The position numbers and the translations under genes were made by a program. A stretch of DNA of 64,000 nucleotides from Ignavibacteriota bacterium (GTDB lineage Bacteria; Bacteroidota; Ignavibacteria; Tepidaquicellales; Tepidaquicellaceae): positions 1 to 64,000 of the forward strand of contig JACREY010000007.1 in the NCBI GenBank assembly GCA_016218085.1. Direction: 5' to 3'. Positions 5,951 through 16,235 of the stretch are shown piece after piece (position 1 is the stretch's first letter; each line of letters starts with the position of its first letter). The notes under the pieces are model-generated. The model searched no databases. It was not told the origin of the DNA and saw only the letters and a program-made list of their open reading frames with translations.

Positions 5951-8839
5951 ATGAAAAATAAGCTTATCGTTTTCATTTTTTTATTATTTGCATCACAGAT
6001 TTTTTCCCAAAGCAGGTTTGAGAGCAACCCTGTTCCTTTCACTCCAGCGGATAAGCGAATTGAGGATTTCAATGCAATGCTCAGAGCAAAAGAAAATTCC
6101 CTTGTTAAGAATATTGAATTCCGCTCAGTCGGTCCGACTGTCATGAGCGGAAGAGTTGTTGACGTTGATGTGAATCCGGAAGACCCGACTATCTTTTATG
6201 CGGCTTATGCATCGGGCGGCTTGTGGAAGACAACAAACAACGGAATTTCATTCACACCAATTTTTGACAACGAAGCGGCAATATCAATCGGAGATATTGC
6301 AGTTGACTGGAAGAATAATATTATTTATGTGGGTACAGGAGAGAACAATTCAAGCCGCTCATCTTATTCGGGGACGGGAATTTATAAATCCACAGACGAT
6401 GGAAAAAGCTGGCAGAATTCAGGACTAACAGAGACACACAGAACAGGAAGAATAATTATTGACCCGAATAATCCGAATGTGATTCTTGTAGCAGCGCTCG
6501 GGCATCTATTCTCTTCAAATTCCGAAAGAGGCATTTACAAAACAACGAACGGCGGAAAATCCTGGAGGAATACATTATACATAGATGATATTACAGGAGG
6601 AATCGACATTGCATATAACCCGAAAGACAAGAGAATTGTTTACGCAGCTATGTGGTCGAGGGAAAGAAGAATATGGGAAGGATATGAATCAGGAAAAAAT
6701 TCAGGGATTTATAAAAGCGTGGACGGAGGTGAAACCTGGTTTCTATCTACGACCAGGGAAAGCGGTTTTCCCGTCAGTGATTTTAACGGCAGAATCGGGC
6801 TTGCAGTATATCCGGGTAATCCGGATATTATTTATGCCCTGATGGATAACCAGGAAAACAAAGAAAAGGTAAAAAAGAGTGAGGCAGTAACAAAAGATAT
6901 GCTAAGGAAAATAAGCGTCGAAGATTTTCTTAAGCTGAATGAAGATGACCTCAATGAATTTCTCGAAGACAATAATTTTCCAGATAAATACAATGCAGAC
7001 AAAGTATTCGGAATGGTCAGGAACGGCAAGCTGAAGCCCGTCGATTTAGTATATTACCTTGAGGACCCCGAGCTAAAAGTTCCTGAAGCGAATTATAAAG
7101 GAGGTGAGGTATACCGCACTGATGACGGTGGGAAGACCTGGAAGAAAACCCACGAAGGAAATATCAACGATTTGTTTTATACCTATGGTTATTATTTCGC
7201 AAATATCAGAGTATCACCCGTCAATCCAGAAAAGATATATATACTCGGAGTGCCTTTGATTAAATCGGAAGACGGCGGAAAGACATACAGAATGATTTCG
7301 AATGAAAACACTCACGCTGACCACCACGCAATGTGGATTAATCCAAATCGTGAAGGGCATATTATACTGGGGAATGACGGAGGCATCAATATCAGCTACG
7401 ACGACGGCAAGACCTGGTTCAAGGCAAATACTCCGGCAGTAGGACAATTTTATACAGTAAATGTTGATTATGAAAAACCATATAATGTATATGGGGGGTT
7501 ACAGGATAACGGCGCCTGGTACGGACCGAGTACATATACAGCAAACTACGAATGGTATTCCATGGGAAATTATCCCTACAAAAATATTATGGGCGGCGAC
7601 GGAATGCAGGTCGCAATTGATTCAAGGGATAACAATACTGTATATACGGGTTACCAGTTCGGAAATTATTACAGAATCAACAAAGCTAAACAAGATTACA
7701 CATACATAACCCCAAAACACGAACTCGGTGAAAAGCCTTACAGGTTTAACTGGCAGTCACCCATACAGATTTCGGCACACAATCAGGATATAATTTATCT
7801 CGGTTCGAACAGACTGCATCGCTCCATGAATAAGGGAGACAGATTCGAAAATATATCGGAAGATCTGACCAACGGCGGAAAGCCGGGAAAAGTGCCGAAC
7901 GGAACACTGACTGCAATTCACGAATCTCCTTTAAAGTTCGGATTGATTTACACAGGAAGTGACGACGGAGCAGTTTTTGTAACTAAAAGCGGCGGTTATG
8001 AATGGGAATCAATTTCAGAAGGACTTCCGAAAGATTACTGGATCAGCAGGATACAGGCATCGGCATTCGACACCGGCACGGTGTATGTATCATTAAACGG
8101 ATTCAGGTGGGATAATTTCGATGCAAATGTATACCGCTCTACAAATTTCGGCAAGGACTGGATTAAAATCGGAAGCGGGCTGCCCCTTTCTTCGGTAAAC
8201 GTGATAAAGGAAGACCCGAATAATAAGAATATTATATATGCAGGAACGGATAACGGTGTTTTTGTATCTCTTAACAACGGTAAAGATTTCATGCAGTTCA
8301 GTAAGGGACTGCCGAATGTTCCCGTTCATGACCTTGTAATTCATCCAAGGGATAAGGAGCTGATAATCGGAACGCACGGCAGGTCAATTTATATTGCAGA
8401 TGTCAGGTATTTGGAAGAGTTAGATGAAGACATGTTATCAAGAGCCCTGAATGTTTTTGATATATCCGAATTAACTCACGACAAAAGCTGGGGTTTCGCC
8501 GAAGATACGTGGTCGGATACAGTTATTCCCGAACAGGTAATAACATTTTACTGCGGAAAAGCCGGAAATATATCAATTGATATTTACAGTGAAGACACTG
8601 TAAAGCTTAACCATTTTGAATATCTCTGCGACAGAGGACTGAATTTCTTCAAATATGATTTATCGGTCGGAATTGAAAATGTAGAATCATACATTAAAGA
8701 TAAAACGGATTACAAAAAAACTCAAACGGGCAAAGAATATTTAAAGCCGGGTAAGTACACCGTAAAGTTCGCTCTGAATGGGGTTTCCGAAGAGAAGACC
8801 TTTGAAATCAAAGGCCAGATCATAAAGCGGCGGAAGTAA
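5951..8839 (+). CDS. Large secreted beta-propeller protein (BNR/sortilin-VPS10-like repeats)
   Basis: A 962-residue protein with signal peptide (F-A-S-Q-I-F-S-Q). Repeats of the type G-I-Y-K-S-x-D-G-G-K-S-W or E-T-W, the Asp-box/BNR motif, occur at least eight times, in two groups around residues 70-290 and 380-790, as expected for double seven-bladed propellers. An acidic helical insert (about 300-370) separates them. A beta-rich domain of about 120 residues ends the protein, without a T9SS motif. Relatives are often labelled glycosyl hydrolase, but no catalytic residues can be seen and a binding or scaffold role is as likely. It is monocistronic between divergent and converging neighbours. 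Confidence 0.75.
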   Translation: MKNKLIVFIFLLFASQIFSQSRFESNPVPFTPADKRIEDFNAMLRAKENSLVKNIEFRSVGPTVMSGRVVDVDVNPEDPTIFYAAYASGGLWKTTNNGISFTPIFDNEAAISIGDIAVDWKNNIIYVGTGENNSSRSSYSGTGIYKSTDDGKSWQNSGLTETHRTGRIIIDPNNPNVILVAALGHLFSSNSERGIYKTTNGGKSWRNTLYIDDITGGIDIAYNPKDKRIVYAAMWSRERRIWEGYESGKNSGIYKSVDGGETWFLSTTRESGFPVSDFNGRIGLAVYPGNPDIIYALMDNQENKEKVKKSEAVTKDMLRKISVEDFLKLNEDDLNEFLEDNNFPDKYNADKVFGMVRNGKLKPVDLVYYLEDPELKVPEANYKGGEVYRTDDGGKTWKKTHEGNINDLFYTYGYYFANIRVSPVNPEKIYILGVPLIKSEDGGKTYRMISNENTHADHHAMWINPNREGHIILGNDGGINISYDDGKTWFKANTPAVGQFYTVNVDYEKPYNVYGGLQDNGAWYGPSTYTANYEWYSMGNYPYKNIMGGDGMQVAIDSRDNNTVYTGYQFGNYYRINKAKQDYTYITPKHELGEKPYRFNWQSPIQISAHNQDIIYLGSNRLHRSMNKGDRFENISEDLTNGGKPGKVPNGTLTAIHESPLKFGLIYTGSDDGAVFVTKSGGYEWESISEGLPKDYWISRIQASAFDTGTVYVSLNGFRWDNFDANVYRSTNFGKDWIKIGSGLPLSSVNVIKEDPNNKNIIYAGTDNGVFVSLNNGKDFMQFSKGLPNVPVHDLVIHPRDKELIIGTHGRSIYIADVRYLEELDEDMLSRALNVFDISELTHDKSWGFAEDTWSDTVIPEQVITFYCGKAGNISIDIYSEDTVKLNHFEYLCDRGLNFFKYDLSVGIENVESYIKDKTDYKKTQTGKEYLKPGKYTVKFALNGVSEEKTFEIKGQIIKRRK

Positions 8840-8986
8840 GAGGCACAGGAGTGTCGGGTAATATGACACTTAGCACTTATATTAACTTTTATTGAAATAC
8901 AAAATAATTCCCTGAGATGCTTAATATTTAAGGATTCCGGCTAAGGGGAATATAAAAATTCTGGTTACATAATACTAAATTAATTA

Positions 8987-9015
8987 TTGCTTTTTAACCA
9001 ATTCAATAGTATATT
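8987..9015 (+). promoter_or_regulatory. Sigma-70-like promoter of the HU gene
   Basis: TTGCTT (8987-8992) and TATATT (9010-9015) are separated by 17 bases and lie 37 bases above the ATG at 9052. The -10 is followed by TG, as in some Bacteroidota promoters. Confidence 0.5.
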
Positions 9016-9051
9016 TGTAAGAACTTTTTTTAAAACTTTAAAAAATCACTT

Positions 9052-9330
9052 ATGAACAAAGAACAACTTATTGACAAATTAGCAGGTGACATAAAAGTAA
9101 CCAAGGTTACTGCTAAAGCCGCAATTGACGGTATAATGGAAATCGTTAAAAAAGCTCTTAAGAAAGGGGACAGGGTCGGTTTAGTCGGTTTTGGAACTTT
9201 TTCAGTCGGTAAAAGGAAAGCCCGCAAAGGACGCAATCCTCAGACAGGAAAAGAAATCACAATTGCAGCAAAGAAAGTTGTAAAATTCAAAGCCGGAAAA
9301 GAATTTGCCGGTTATGTCAATAAAAAGTAA
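9052..9330 (+). CDS. hup: HU family DNA-binding protein
   Basis: Ninety-two residues, standard HU length. It starts M-N-K-E-Q-L-I-D-K-L-A and has the family signature G-F-G-T-F-S-V-G-K-R-K-A-R-K-G-R-N-P-Q-T-G-K-E-I-T-I in the DNA-clamping beta arms, with the Pro that intercalates into DNA in R-N-P-Q. It bends and compacts DNA as a dimer. It is a single-gene unit with its own promoter-like boxes and a strong terminator. The IHF subunits share this fold, but the sequence is closest to HU. Confidence 0.95.
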   Translation: MNKEQLIDKLAGDIKVTKVTAKAAIDGIMEIVKKALKKGDRVGLVGFGTFSVGKRKARKGRNPQTGKEITIAAKKVVKFKAGKEFAGYVNKK

Positions 9331-9350
9331 GTTATAATTTTTATTGTTTT

Positions 9351-9380
9351 AAAAGAGCCCGCTTATAGCGGGCTTTTTTA
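9351..9380. terminator. Bidirectional intrinsic terminator
   Basis: The 8-bp stem AGCCCGCT (9356-9363) pairs with AGCGGGCT (9367-9374), with A run before and T run after. It separates hup (+) from the converging S8 protease gene (-), whose stop codon is at 9381. Confidence 0.85.
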
Positions 9381-12300
9381 TTACCTTATTATCATAAACT
9401 TTCCGGTTTTTTCTTCAACGGAATTTCCATTCGAATCTTTTCCTTCCGCCCTGAATATATAAATTCCTGTAGGAGCATCCTTTCCATCAGTTGTTTTCAG
9501 GTTCCACTCAGCACCTCCGTTTCCGTTTACTGCTTCCACAACTGCAATATACCTGCCGGTCAGGTCATAAATATATATTTTTGCAGTCCTTGTAAGGTTT
9601 GCAAAAGTAATATAATCCCCTTTTGAATTTTTTGTGTGGGGATTGGGATAGACAAACACATCAGAAAGGTTTTCTTTATTAAAAATCAGCCCGAAGCTTC
9701 CCCCTGCCCCGTCAGTTATTTTCACTCCGGTAGATGAATAAATGTTTGACGCCTTCAGAAGGTAATTTTTACCGCTTGCCCCGATATATCCGCCTGTTGA
9801 GAGATTCAGGTATATTACATTTTTTATAGCATCGGGTTCGACTGATAATACCTTAAAGCCGAAAGGTTCAAAAGAATAATTACCGGGGTTTCTCGAAGTC
9901 AGAGTATCGGTATTCAGATTGAATTCCACTCTGAGCCTGTATTTATCTGTAAGGCTCACATTCTTTATATAAAACTGAATTGAATCAAAATGGTTTACGG
10001 TAAAAGATTTCGAGTTTGTATCAACGGGTGAACCGTAAAAATCGTACAGGCCGGATGTTTTCAGGGTGTAAGTTCCGTTTGGAATCCTATTTTCAAAAGT
10101 AAGCAGGTATTCATACTGATTTCTGAATACTGCAAGTTTTGGAGTACCTAATTGGCTCACACTAAAAGATGCAGGAACAGGATTTACAATATTCACCTTT
10201 TCCGAAAAAGTGACTGTAACAAAACCATTACCATCCGAAACTGTTTTTGTGAGTTTTGATTTATTATGAACATAGACTTTTACCGGGTTTGTCGGTTTAC
10301 TCTCCTGCACTGGCAGATTTGTATCGACTGCGGTAATTCTGTAAAGATAATTTTTTCTGTTCAAGACATTATAATCATTAAATACCACCGAAGCTGACGA
10401 ATCATACAGAATAAAATTATTAAGAGTATCGTTATCCGCCCTGTAAATCCTGTAATAATCCGCTCCCGGTACAGATGAATAATTCAAATAAACATTTCCG
10501 GAATCAATGCTGTAAGCCGCAAAGCTTAGAGATGTTGGAGGTCCGGAAAAAGGAATATCCTTCTCATAGAAATACATTGTATCGTTGATATTATTCAGTC
10601 CGATTTCCTGAATTCCGTTTCCGTCAAAATCATAAACCAGCTGGTTTACAGAATTAATATTTTCCCTGAAGAATACGGATTCGGATTTTTGCAGAGAAGA
10701 ATTGAACTTGAAGACATAAAAACATTTTCCTGTATTTACAAGTATTTCATCTTTAATGTCAGAGTCGATATTCCCTGCTTTTGTTGAGACTTCTGCATTT
10801 GCATCCGTATTATAAATATTCAGAATATCTATTATCCTGTATTGCCCAGATACATATTTATAAATATAAAGGCTGTAATACTGAACAAGGTCAGAAGAAT
10901 TGCTGGTTGTTCCGATTGCAAATTCCTTTTTTCCGTCTCCGTCGAAATCGCCGCTGATAATATTATCCCCTTTTATAAACATCTGAACTGAATCAATAAA
11001 TACCCTGGAGAAATTATTTCCGCCGGAATTTTTATATACATTTACTCCAGTAAACTGGGATGAAGTCCCTGCGTTAGGAAAATATGTGTCAACAAAAGCA
11101 ATTTCATTTTTACCGTCACTGTCGAAATCCTCTATGAGCACATTCTGAGAATTTGCCTGCGCAGTCGGATGGCTATAAGGAAGGTTTGCAATTTCGTTAA
11201 AGGAACTCCCGTTGAATTCAATAAACCGCAGGCCGGACTTTCCGAATCCGATTATTTCCTTATTTCCGTTTCCATTTACATCACCGAAACGCGAGGACCA
11301 GAAATTATCATTTCCCTCATCGCTCCATACTTTCAGGACAGGATACTGATTTGGGAACAAGGCTTCGTAGACTGCACCGTTACGGCTTGTAGAGGTCAGA
11401 AGATTTATTTTATTGCTGCCCGGAGTTAAATATGTCAAATCTCTTGCAACTGAAAAATCAGGAAGCGAATAATTCTGCAGTTGAGAAAATGTTCCTGATG
11501 CAAATCTGAAGACTTTCAGTTTAAGATTGCTGTCTATTTCGTTAGCAAATAAATCCTTGTTTCCCGAATTCGAAACGTCATAAATGCTGTTGCAGGTCTG
11601 GACAAAAGGCAGTCTGTATCCTTTAGTAACAAACCCGTAATTATTTATCCTGGGTTTAACTGTAAAATGAAAAGATGTATCCTGCATAATGCTGATTTTC
11701 CCGTTCAGTGCACGTGATTCAATATAATATTCATATTCAGCATTCTGAATTAAATCCTTATGCCGGATAAGGCCGTAATGGAATTCTGAAATCAAACCGA
11801 TATTTCCCGAACTGCCGTCTGCAAAAATATAATTATAAGGTTCCGGAATGTTCTTTCTCTTGAAATAAATTTTGCCGAGTGATTTATATTTAGTGGCAAA
11901 TGTAATCAGTTCAGCGGAATAGTCCTTTTCAAGAATCTCACCCGCTGCAAATTCAGTCACTGCTGATTCCCTTCTGTCGTGATAAAATATAAGGCGATGT
12001 TCAATCGTCCTGCCGGTATTGCTGTTAATGGCCAGTCTTAATGTCAACGAAGTATCGGGCAAAGAGGTCAGGTTCAAGATACAGGCGGTATCATTTAATA
12101 CCTGATTTGTATTGTTTGATACAACCGGTATAAAGGAAACCGGATTTTCCCCTATTGCGTAATAAACCGAATAAGACTGAAAGAGGGGTGATGCGGCGGA
12201 AATCACGACAGGCAGAGTATTAAGAGTATCCGATAAATCCTGGTACGGATGAAATATCCTGACTACTGACGGAGAATTAAAATTATTAACAGCATTCAAG

Positions 12301-13613
12301 GCATTAAGTCTTCCTGATGAATGCAGGTGGTTCCAGCTGCCCTGACCCGGAAAATAATCTGTTGTTGAGACAAGAATTCCCCTGATTTCCTCGTTAGTCA
12401 GGTTTTTGTTTTTAGAAAGAAGCAGAGCGGAAATTCCAGAAACCAGCGGCGCAGAGAATGATGTTCCGTTGATATAAGCGTAATCATTATTAAATTCACT
12501 ACTCCCCTTTCCCAGCCGTGAAGCCGATAAAATCTGGTAACCGGGAGCAAATAAATCAACTGTTTCACCATATGCGGAAAAGGATGCTTTATTATCGTTT
12601 ATATCAGAAGCCCCGACCGAAATCACTTCGTCGAATGCGGAGGGATAGTGAAGGACATCCGAGTTATCATTTCCCGCTGAAGAAACCAGTACAATATTCT
12701 TTGAATATGCAAAACGGATAACATCCCGAAGCAAGCTGCTATACACATAATCTCCAAAGCTCATATTAATCACTTTAACCCCTCTTGAAACTGCATACAG
12801 GACAGCAGATGCAACATCATTATCATATCCGAAGCCCTGAGCATCGAAAGTTTTCATTACCAGCACCTTGCATGCAGGCGCAATTGATGCCATACCGATA
12901 CCGTTATTGAATCCCGCTGTCAGAACTCCCGTAACTGCGGTGCCATGCGAGAATATATTATCGTCGGCGGGATTATTATTATTACCTGAGAAATTCCAGC
13001 CCAGGTAATCGTCAACATATCCGTTGTTATCATCATCTATTCCGTTGCCCGGAATTTCACCGTAATTAATTTTATACGAACCTTTTAAATCCGGATGCAG
13101 AAAATCCAGTCCCGAGTCTATCACACCGATTATAACCGTCGAGTCACCCTGCGTAATATCCCAGACATTCTGTGCATATATTTTATTCAGGTAATACTGT
13201 CCGGAATATAGCGGATCGTTCGGTGTAAAAACATTCAAGCTGTATTTATTATTTTCCTGGATATACTCGACAAACTCATTATTCATAAACAACCTTAATG
13301 CCTGTTCCCTGTTCTGCTCTCCGATTTCAGCTATAAAAATCCTGTCCAGTCCGAAATACTCCAGTTCCTCTTTTTTTACGGTATTCAGCAATTTCTCAAA
13401 AACCTGTTTGGTATTTGCGACATTAAAATCCCTGCAAAGTTTTGCCAGGCTTGTATTTCCAGCTTTTGAATTCCCGGTTTTGAAAGCACTTATGACATTT
13501 TCAGGCGAACTGCTTTTTAATTTAATGATTATTTTTCGTGACTGAGATACTGCACTGCCTGAAGACAGTACGAGAAAGGCAATTAAATATGTCAGGAAAT
13601 ATTTATTAATCAT
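9381..13613 (-). CDS. Secreted S8 (subtilisin-like) serine protease with VCBS repeats and T9SS tail
   Basis: A 1410-residue exported protease. After the signal peptide (cleavage near V-S-Q) comes a propeptide-like region to about residue 150. The subtilase domain follows: Asp166 in V-I-D-S-G-L-D, His223 in S-H-G-T-A-V-T-G, oxyanion Asn315 in S-A-G-N-D-N and Ser385 in N-G-T-S-F-S-A-P. Residues about 700-950 hold FG-GAP/VCBS-type repeats (D-F-D-S-D-G-K-N-E-I, D-F-D-G-D-G-K-K-E-F) that bind calcium in relatives. Fibronectin-like domains follow, and then a T9SS-type tail (V-F-V-Y-P-N-P to F-M-I-I-R). Its start overlaps the stop of the upstream M1 gene by 8 bases, so the two are translationally coupled. 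Confidence 0.9.
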   Translation of the reverse strand: MINKYFLTYLIAFLVLSSGSAVSQSRKIIIKLKSSSPENVISAFKTGNSKAGNTSLAKLCRDFNVANTKQVFEKLLNTVKKEELEYFGLDRIFIAEIGEQNREQALRLFMNNEFVEYIQENNKYSLNVFTPNDPLYSGQYYLNKIYAQNVWDITQGDSTVIIGVIDSGLDFLHPDLKGSYKINYGEIPGNGIDDDNNGYVDDYLGWNFSGNNNNPADDNIFSHGTAVTGVLTAGFNNGIGMASIAPACKVLVMKTFDAQGFGYDNDVASAVLYAVSRGVKVINMSFGDYVYSSLLRDVIRFAYSKNIVLVSSAGNDNSDVLHYPSAFDEVISVGASDINDNKASFSAYGETVDLFAPGYQILSASRLGKGSSEFNNDYAYINGTSFSAPLVSGISALLLSKNKNLTNEEIRGILVSTTDYFPGQGSWNHLHSSGRLNALNAVNNFNSPSVVRIFHPYQDLSDTLNTLPVVISAASPLFQSYSVYYAIGENPVSFIPVVSNNTNQVLNDTACILNLTSLPDTSLTLRLAINSNTGRTIEHRLIFYHDRRESAVTEFAAGEILEKDYSAELITFATKYKSLGKIYFKRKNIPEPYNYIFADGSSGNIGLISEFHYGLIRHKDLIQNAEYEYYIESRALNGKISIMQDTSFHFTVKPRINNYGFVTKGYRLPFVQTCNSIYDVSNSGNKDLFANEIDSNLKLKVFRFASGTFSQLQNYSLPDFSVARDLTYLTPGSNKINLLTSTSRNGAVYEALFPNQYPVLKVWSDEGNDNFWSSRFGDVNGNGNKEIIGFGKSGLRFIEFNGSSFNEIANLPYSHPTAQANSQNVLIEDFDSDGKNEIAFVDTYFPNAGTSSQFTGVNVYKNSGGNNFSRVFIDSVQMFIKGDNIISGDFDGDGKKEFAIGTTSNSSDLVQYYSLYIYKYVSGQYRIIDILNIYNTDANAEVSTKAGNIDSDIKDEILVNTGKCFYVFKFNSSLQKSESVFFRENINSVNQLVYDFDGNGIQEIGLNNINDTMYFYEKDIPFSGPPTSLSFAAYSIDSGNVYLNYSSVPGADYYRIYRADNDTLNNFILYDSSASVVFNDYNVLNRKNYLYRITAVDTNLPVQESKPTNPVKVYVHNKSKLTKTVSDGNGFVTVTFSEKVNIVNPVPASFSVSQLGTPKLAVFRNQYEYLLTFENRIPNGTYTLKTSGLYDFYGSPVDTNSKSFTVNHFDSIQFYIKNVSLTDKYRLRVEFNLNTDTLTSRNPGNYSFEPFGFKVLSVEPDAIKNVIYLNLSTGGYIGASGKNYLLKASNIYSSTGVKITDGAGGSFGLIFNKENLSDVFVYPNPHTKNSKGDYITFANLTRTAKIYIYDLTGRYIAVVEAVNGNGGAEWNLKTTDGKDAPTGIYIFRAEGKDSNGNSVEEKTGKFMIIR

Positions 13614-15405
13614 ACAATTCCTTGTATGTTACTTTTTCTGCTTCTTTTAAAATCCAGTTGTCCTTATCAAGAATCACGTCAATTACTTTGCCTTTAACAG
13701 GTTGTTCGAACTGTTGTTTCTTCTTAAAATTAAATACCGTGAATTCCTTATCACCTGCATCGGTAACAACAGTTATCCGCACTGGCATTACATAGACATC
13801 CCTGTCGGACTGCACCTGCTCTATATTCAGCCTTAAGGTGCATATACTGTCAGATTTCTCTCCCATGAAGCTGTCGGTTTTGTAAGAGTATTTATATTCA
13901 GGTCTACCGGTTCCCTTATAAATCCATTGTTCGAAAAACACGCTTAAATCCTTGCCCGATATATCTTCGCATACTTTTTTAAAATCTTTAGTTCCTGCAT
14001 TCTTGTATTTAAACATATCATAATATTTTCTCAAAATCGAGAAAAATATACTGTCTCCGACTGTTCCTCTCAGCATATGCAGGCACCAGGCGCCTTTATG
14101 ATAGACAGTCGCATTCATAATGAATCCCTGGGGGTCGTAGACAGTACCGTAGAAAGAGCCAAAATCATTTTCAGCCATCAGGTCCTTCAGTTTTTTTCCG
14201 TTGACAAACTCATCCCACAGTACTTCCGAATAGGTTGCGAATCCCTCATTCAGCCAGATATCCTTCCAGGATTCGTGTGTAACGGAATTTCCGAACCACT
14301 GGTGAGCAAGTTCGTGTGCCACAATATCTTCCTTTCTTCCAGTTCCCGTAACCTGGGAATATCCCATACTTGTAAGTGTCTGATGTTCCATAGCTCCGGC
14401 GGACCAACCGAACATTGCCATTCCGTATTTTTCATTTACAAACGGATACTCACCAAAAGTTTTTGAGAAGTAGCTAATCATTTCAGGAGTCCGTTTCCAA
14501 TCCGTTTTTGCTTTAGTTGTATAATCAGGAAACGCATAATATTCAACCGGCATTTTTATGCTGCTGTCGAGAGAAAAATAGAAATCGTTCCAGTAATCAT
14601 ATTTTGCAACTGCAATGGAAACGAGATAAGAAGCAATAGGATAAGAAGATTTCCAGCAGTAAACATCATTTCCACCGGCATCTTTTTTTACTTCCGACAG
14701 CAATCCGTTAGAGGCCGCATATAAACCTGGCGGAGCAGTTATGTTCATACTGCAAATGAATTTATCTGTCAGAATATCCTTGCAAGGGAACCAAGTGGGA
14801 GCAAAAGTCGGTTCGCTCAGTGAATAAATAGTTTTATTCCCGTTTATTTCCTTGAAACTGAACGAATCAAATCCTGTATTATATGGGCTGCCATAGTAAC
14901 TTATATCAATTGAAAAATAATCACTGTTTCTTAATTTCCCTTTCGAATTAATAACAACATAATTTTTATATGTATTTTCATCTATATTTTTGAGATGCGG
15001 TAAACCGACATCCCTGGAATAAGACACATCTTCGCCGTTAATCTTCACATATTTTACTTTCATATTACCGTAAAGATTTATGAAAATGGTATTAAGAGTA
15101 TCGGACAGGCACTGTGCGGAAACCGACTGCAAGCCGAAGACTGTTTTTTCGGGGTAATTGAACGATATATCAAGTCTGCATTCATTTACATCAAAGAGGT
15201 TCTGATATGCAATAATTCTTGGGTCTTCGGTACGTTCAGGGATACCGATTCTCTGTGCAAAGTATTCGGAAATCATAAATTCAACTACCTGCCTGATTTT
15301 TTTCTTTGCGGGACTGGCAAATATGGTTTTCACTGTGAATGCACAGGAAAATACCAGAAATAAGTATATAAATATTCCTATAAGAAACGGTGATGTTTTT
15401 TTCAT
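13606..15405 (-). CDS. M1 family metallopeptidase without T9SS tail
   Basis: The start is set at ATG 15405 (M-K-K-T-S-P-F), which gives a compact hydrophobic export segment; an ATG at 15432 would add nine residues. In the 599-residue form the exopeptidase motif is G-A-M-E-H near 337, the zinc site is H364-E-L-A-H368, and the third ligand is Glu387 in W-L-N-E-G-F-A. This is a complete gluzincin core. The C-terminus lacks the T9SS signature, unlike the two M1 genes at 23.9 and 26 kb. The F-S-C in the export segment could be a lipobox, so the enzyme is probably periplasmic or membrane-tethered. It overlaps the S8 protease gene by 8 bases. Confidence 0.88.
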   Translation of the reverse strand: MKKTSPFLIGIFIYLFLVFSCAFTVKTIFASPAKKKIRQVVEFMISEYFAQRIGIPERTEDPRIIAYQNLFDVNECRLDISFNYPEKTVFGLQSVSAQCLSDTLNTIFINLYGNMKVKYVKINGEDVSYSRDVGLPHLKNIDENTYKNYVVINSKGKLRNSDYFSIDISYYGSPYNTGFDSFSFKEINGNKTIYSLSEPTFAPTWFPCKDILTDKFICSMNITAPPGLYAASNGLLSEVKKDAGGNDVYCWKSSYPIASYLVSIAVAKYDYWNDFYFSLDSSIKMPVEYYAFPDYTTKAKTDWKRTPEMISYFSKTFGEYPFVNEKYGMAMFGWSAGAMEHQTLTSMGYSQVTGTGRKEDIVAHELAHQWFGNSVTHESWKDIWLNEGFATYSEVLWDEFVNGKKLKDLMAENDFGSFYGTVYDPQGFIMNATVYHKGAWCLHMLRGTVGDSIFFSILRKYYDMFKYKNAGTKDFKKVCEDISGKDLSVFFEQWIYKGTGRPEYKYSYKTDSFMGEKSDSICTLRLNIEQVQSDRDVYVMPVRITVVTDAGDKEFTVFNFKKKQQFEQPVKGKVIDVILDKDNWILKEAEKVTYKELYD

Positions 15406-15545
15406 AAAAATTATAAACCCGGATTTATCCATCTGTTTTGCTTCCCTTCATAAAGATAAATGTAAGATATATAAATAAAAATGGAATTTTATTATTAGTT
15501 TTTTATCAGTAAGTTTAAGTTATCCGTAAATTGGAAGCAACAATT

Positions 15546-16235
15546 ATGTATAAAATTATTATTTTAAAATCATTCGCGGTTATATTATCGGCAATTATAA
15601 TTTCATCGTGCATAACAATTGAAAGAAATATCGTGATAAATGAAGACGGTTCGGGAAAAGAAGCATCCACGGTGACATACGAAAGGGCTTTTTTTGATTT
15701 TCTCGTCAGTTCTGCAATGGCGTTTGATTCAGTCAACGGAAAATCACTGGTTGATTCGATTTTCAACGAAAATACTTACGCCGGAGAAATAAGGGATAAG
15801 TATAAGAAAACCGAAGGGATTACGCTTAAAGACGTAAAAGCAAAATTCAATCCGGATTCATCCCTGACGCTTAAAATTAATTATACATTCGAAAAAATCG
15901 ATAAACTTGCTTCTGCATTTCAGACTTTTGAGGACACTCAGGGTAATTTAGGAATAGGTAAAACTGAAATACTTTTCAAGAAGGACGGCAAAAAAATACA
16001 CTTCAGGTATAAATACAGCTCAGGTGATGATGCGGACTCAAGCAAGGGCTTGAGAAATTCACTTACAGGGTTTTTCAAAGACCAGAAAATGATTTTTAAC
16101 ATTACATTTCCCTACACGGTAAAAACTTCCAATGCCCATAAAACAAGCGGGAAAACCCTGACGTGGGAATTCGAAATGGACAGAATGATGTCAGATACTA
16201 ATTTAATCGATATGAAAGCGGAATTGAAAAAGTAA
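15546..16235 (+). CDS. Putative lipoprotein of unknown function
   Basis: The start is taken at ATG 15546 (M-Y-K-I-I-I), since TTG 15531 only adds five polar residues. It encodes 229 residues with a lipobox I-S-S-C at about residue 22. The mature part opens I-T-I-E-R-N-I-V-I-N-E-D-G-S-G, a beta hairpin typical of periplasmic LppM/DUF3153-like lipoproteins, and continues with alternating strands. No catalytic motif is visible. It stands alone on the plus strand, end to end with the amidohydrolase gene on the other strand: the two stop codons are adjacent (16235/16236) with no terminator between them. Function is unknown. Confidence 0.65.
   Translation: MYKIIILKSFAVILSAIIISSCITIERNIVINEDGSGKEASTVTYERAFFDFLVSSAMAFDSVNGKSLVDSIFNENTYAGEIRDKYKKTEGITLKDVKAKFNPDSSLTLKINYTFEKIDKLASAFQTFEDTQGNLGIGKTEILFKKDGKKIHFRYKYSSGDDADSSKGLRNSLTGFFKDQKMIFNITFPYTVKTSNAHKTSGKTLTWEFEMDRMMSDTNLIDMKAELKK

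Noticed and set aside
5951-8839. Annotation as a glycosyl hydrolase
   Set aside because: The propeller repeats are of the Asp-box/BNR type. No catalytic acid pair or sialidase Arg triad could be seen, so an enzyme claim is not supported.
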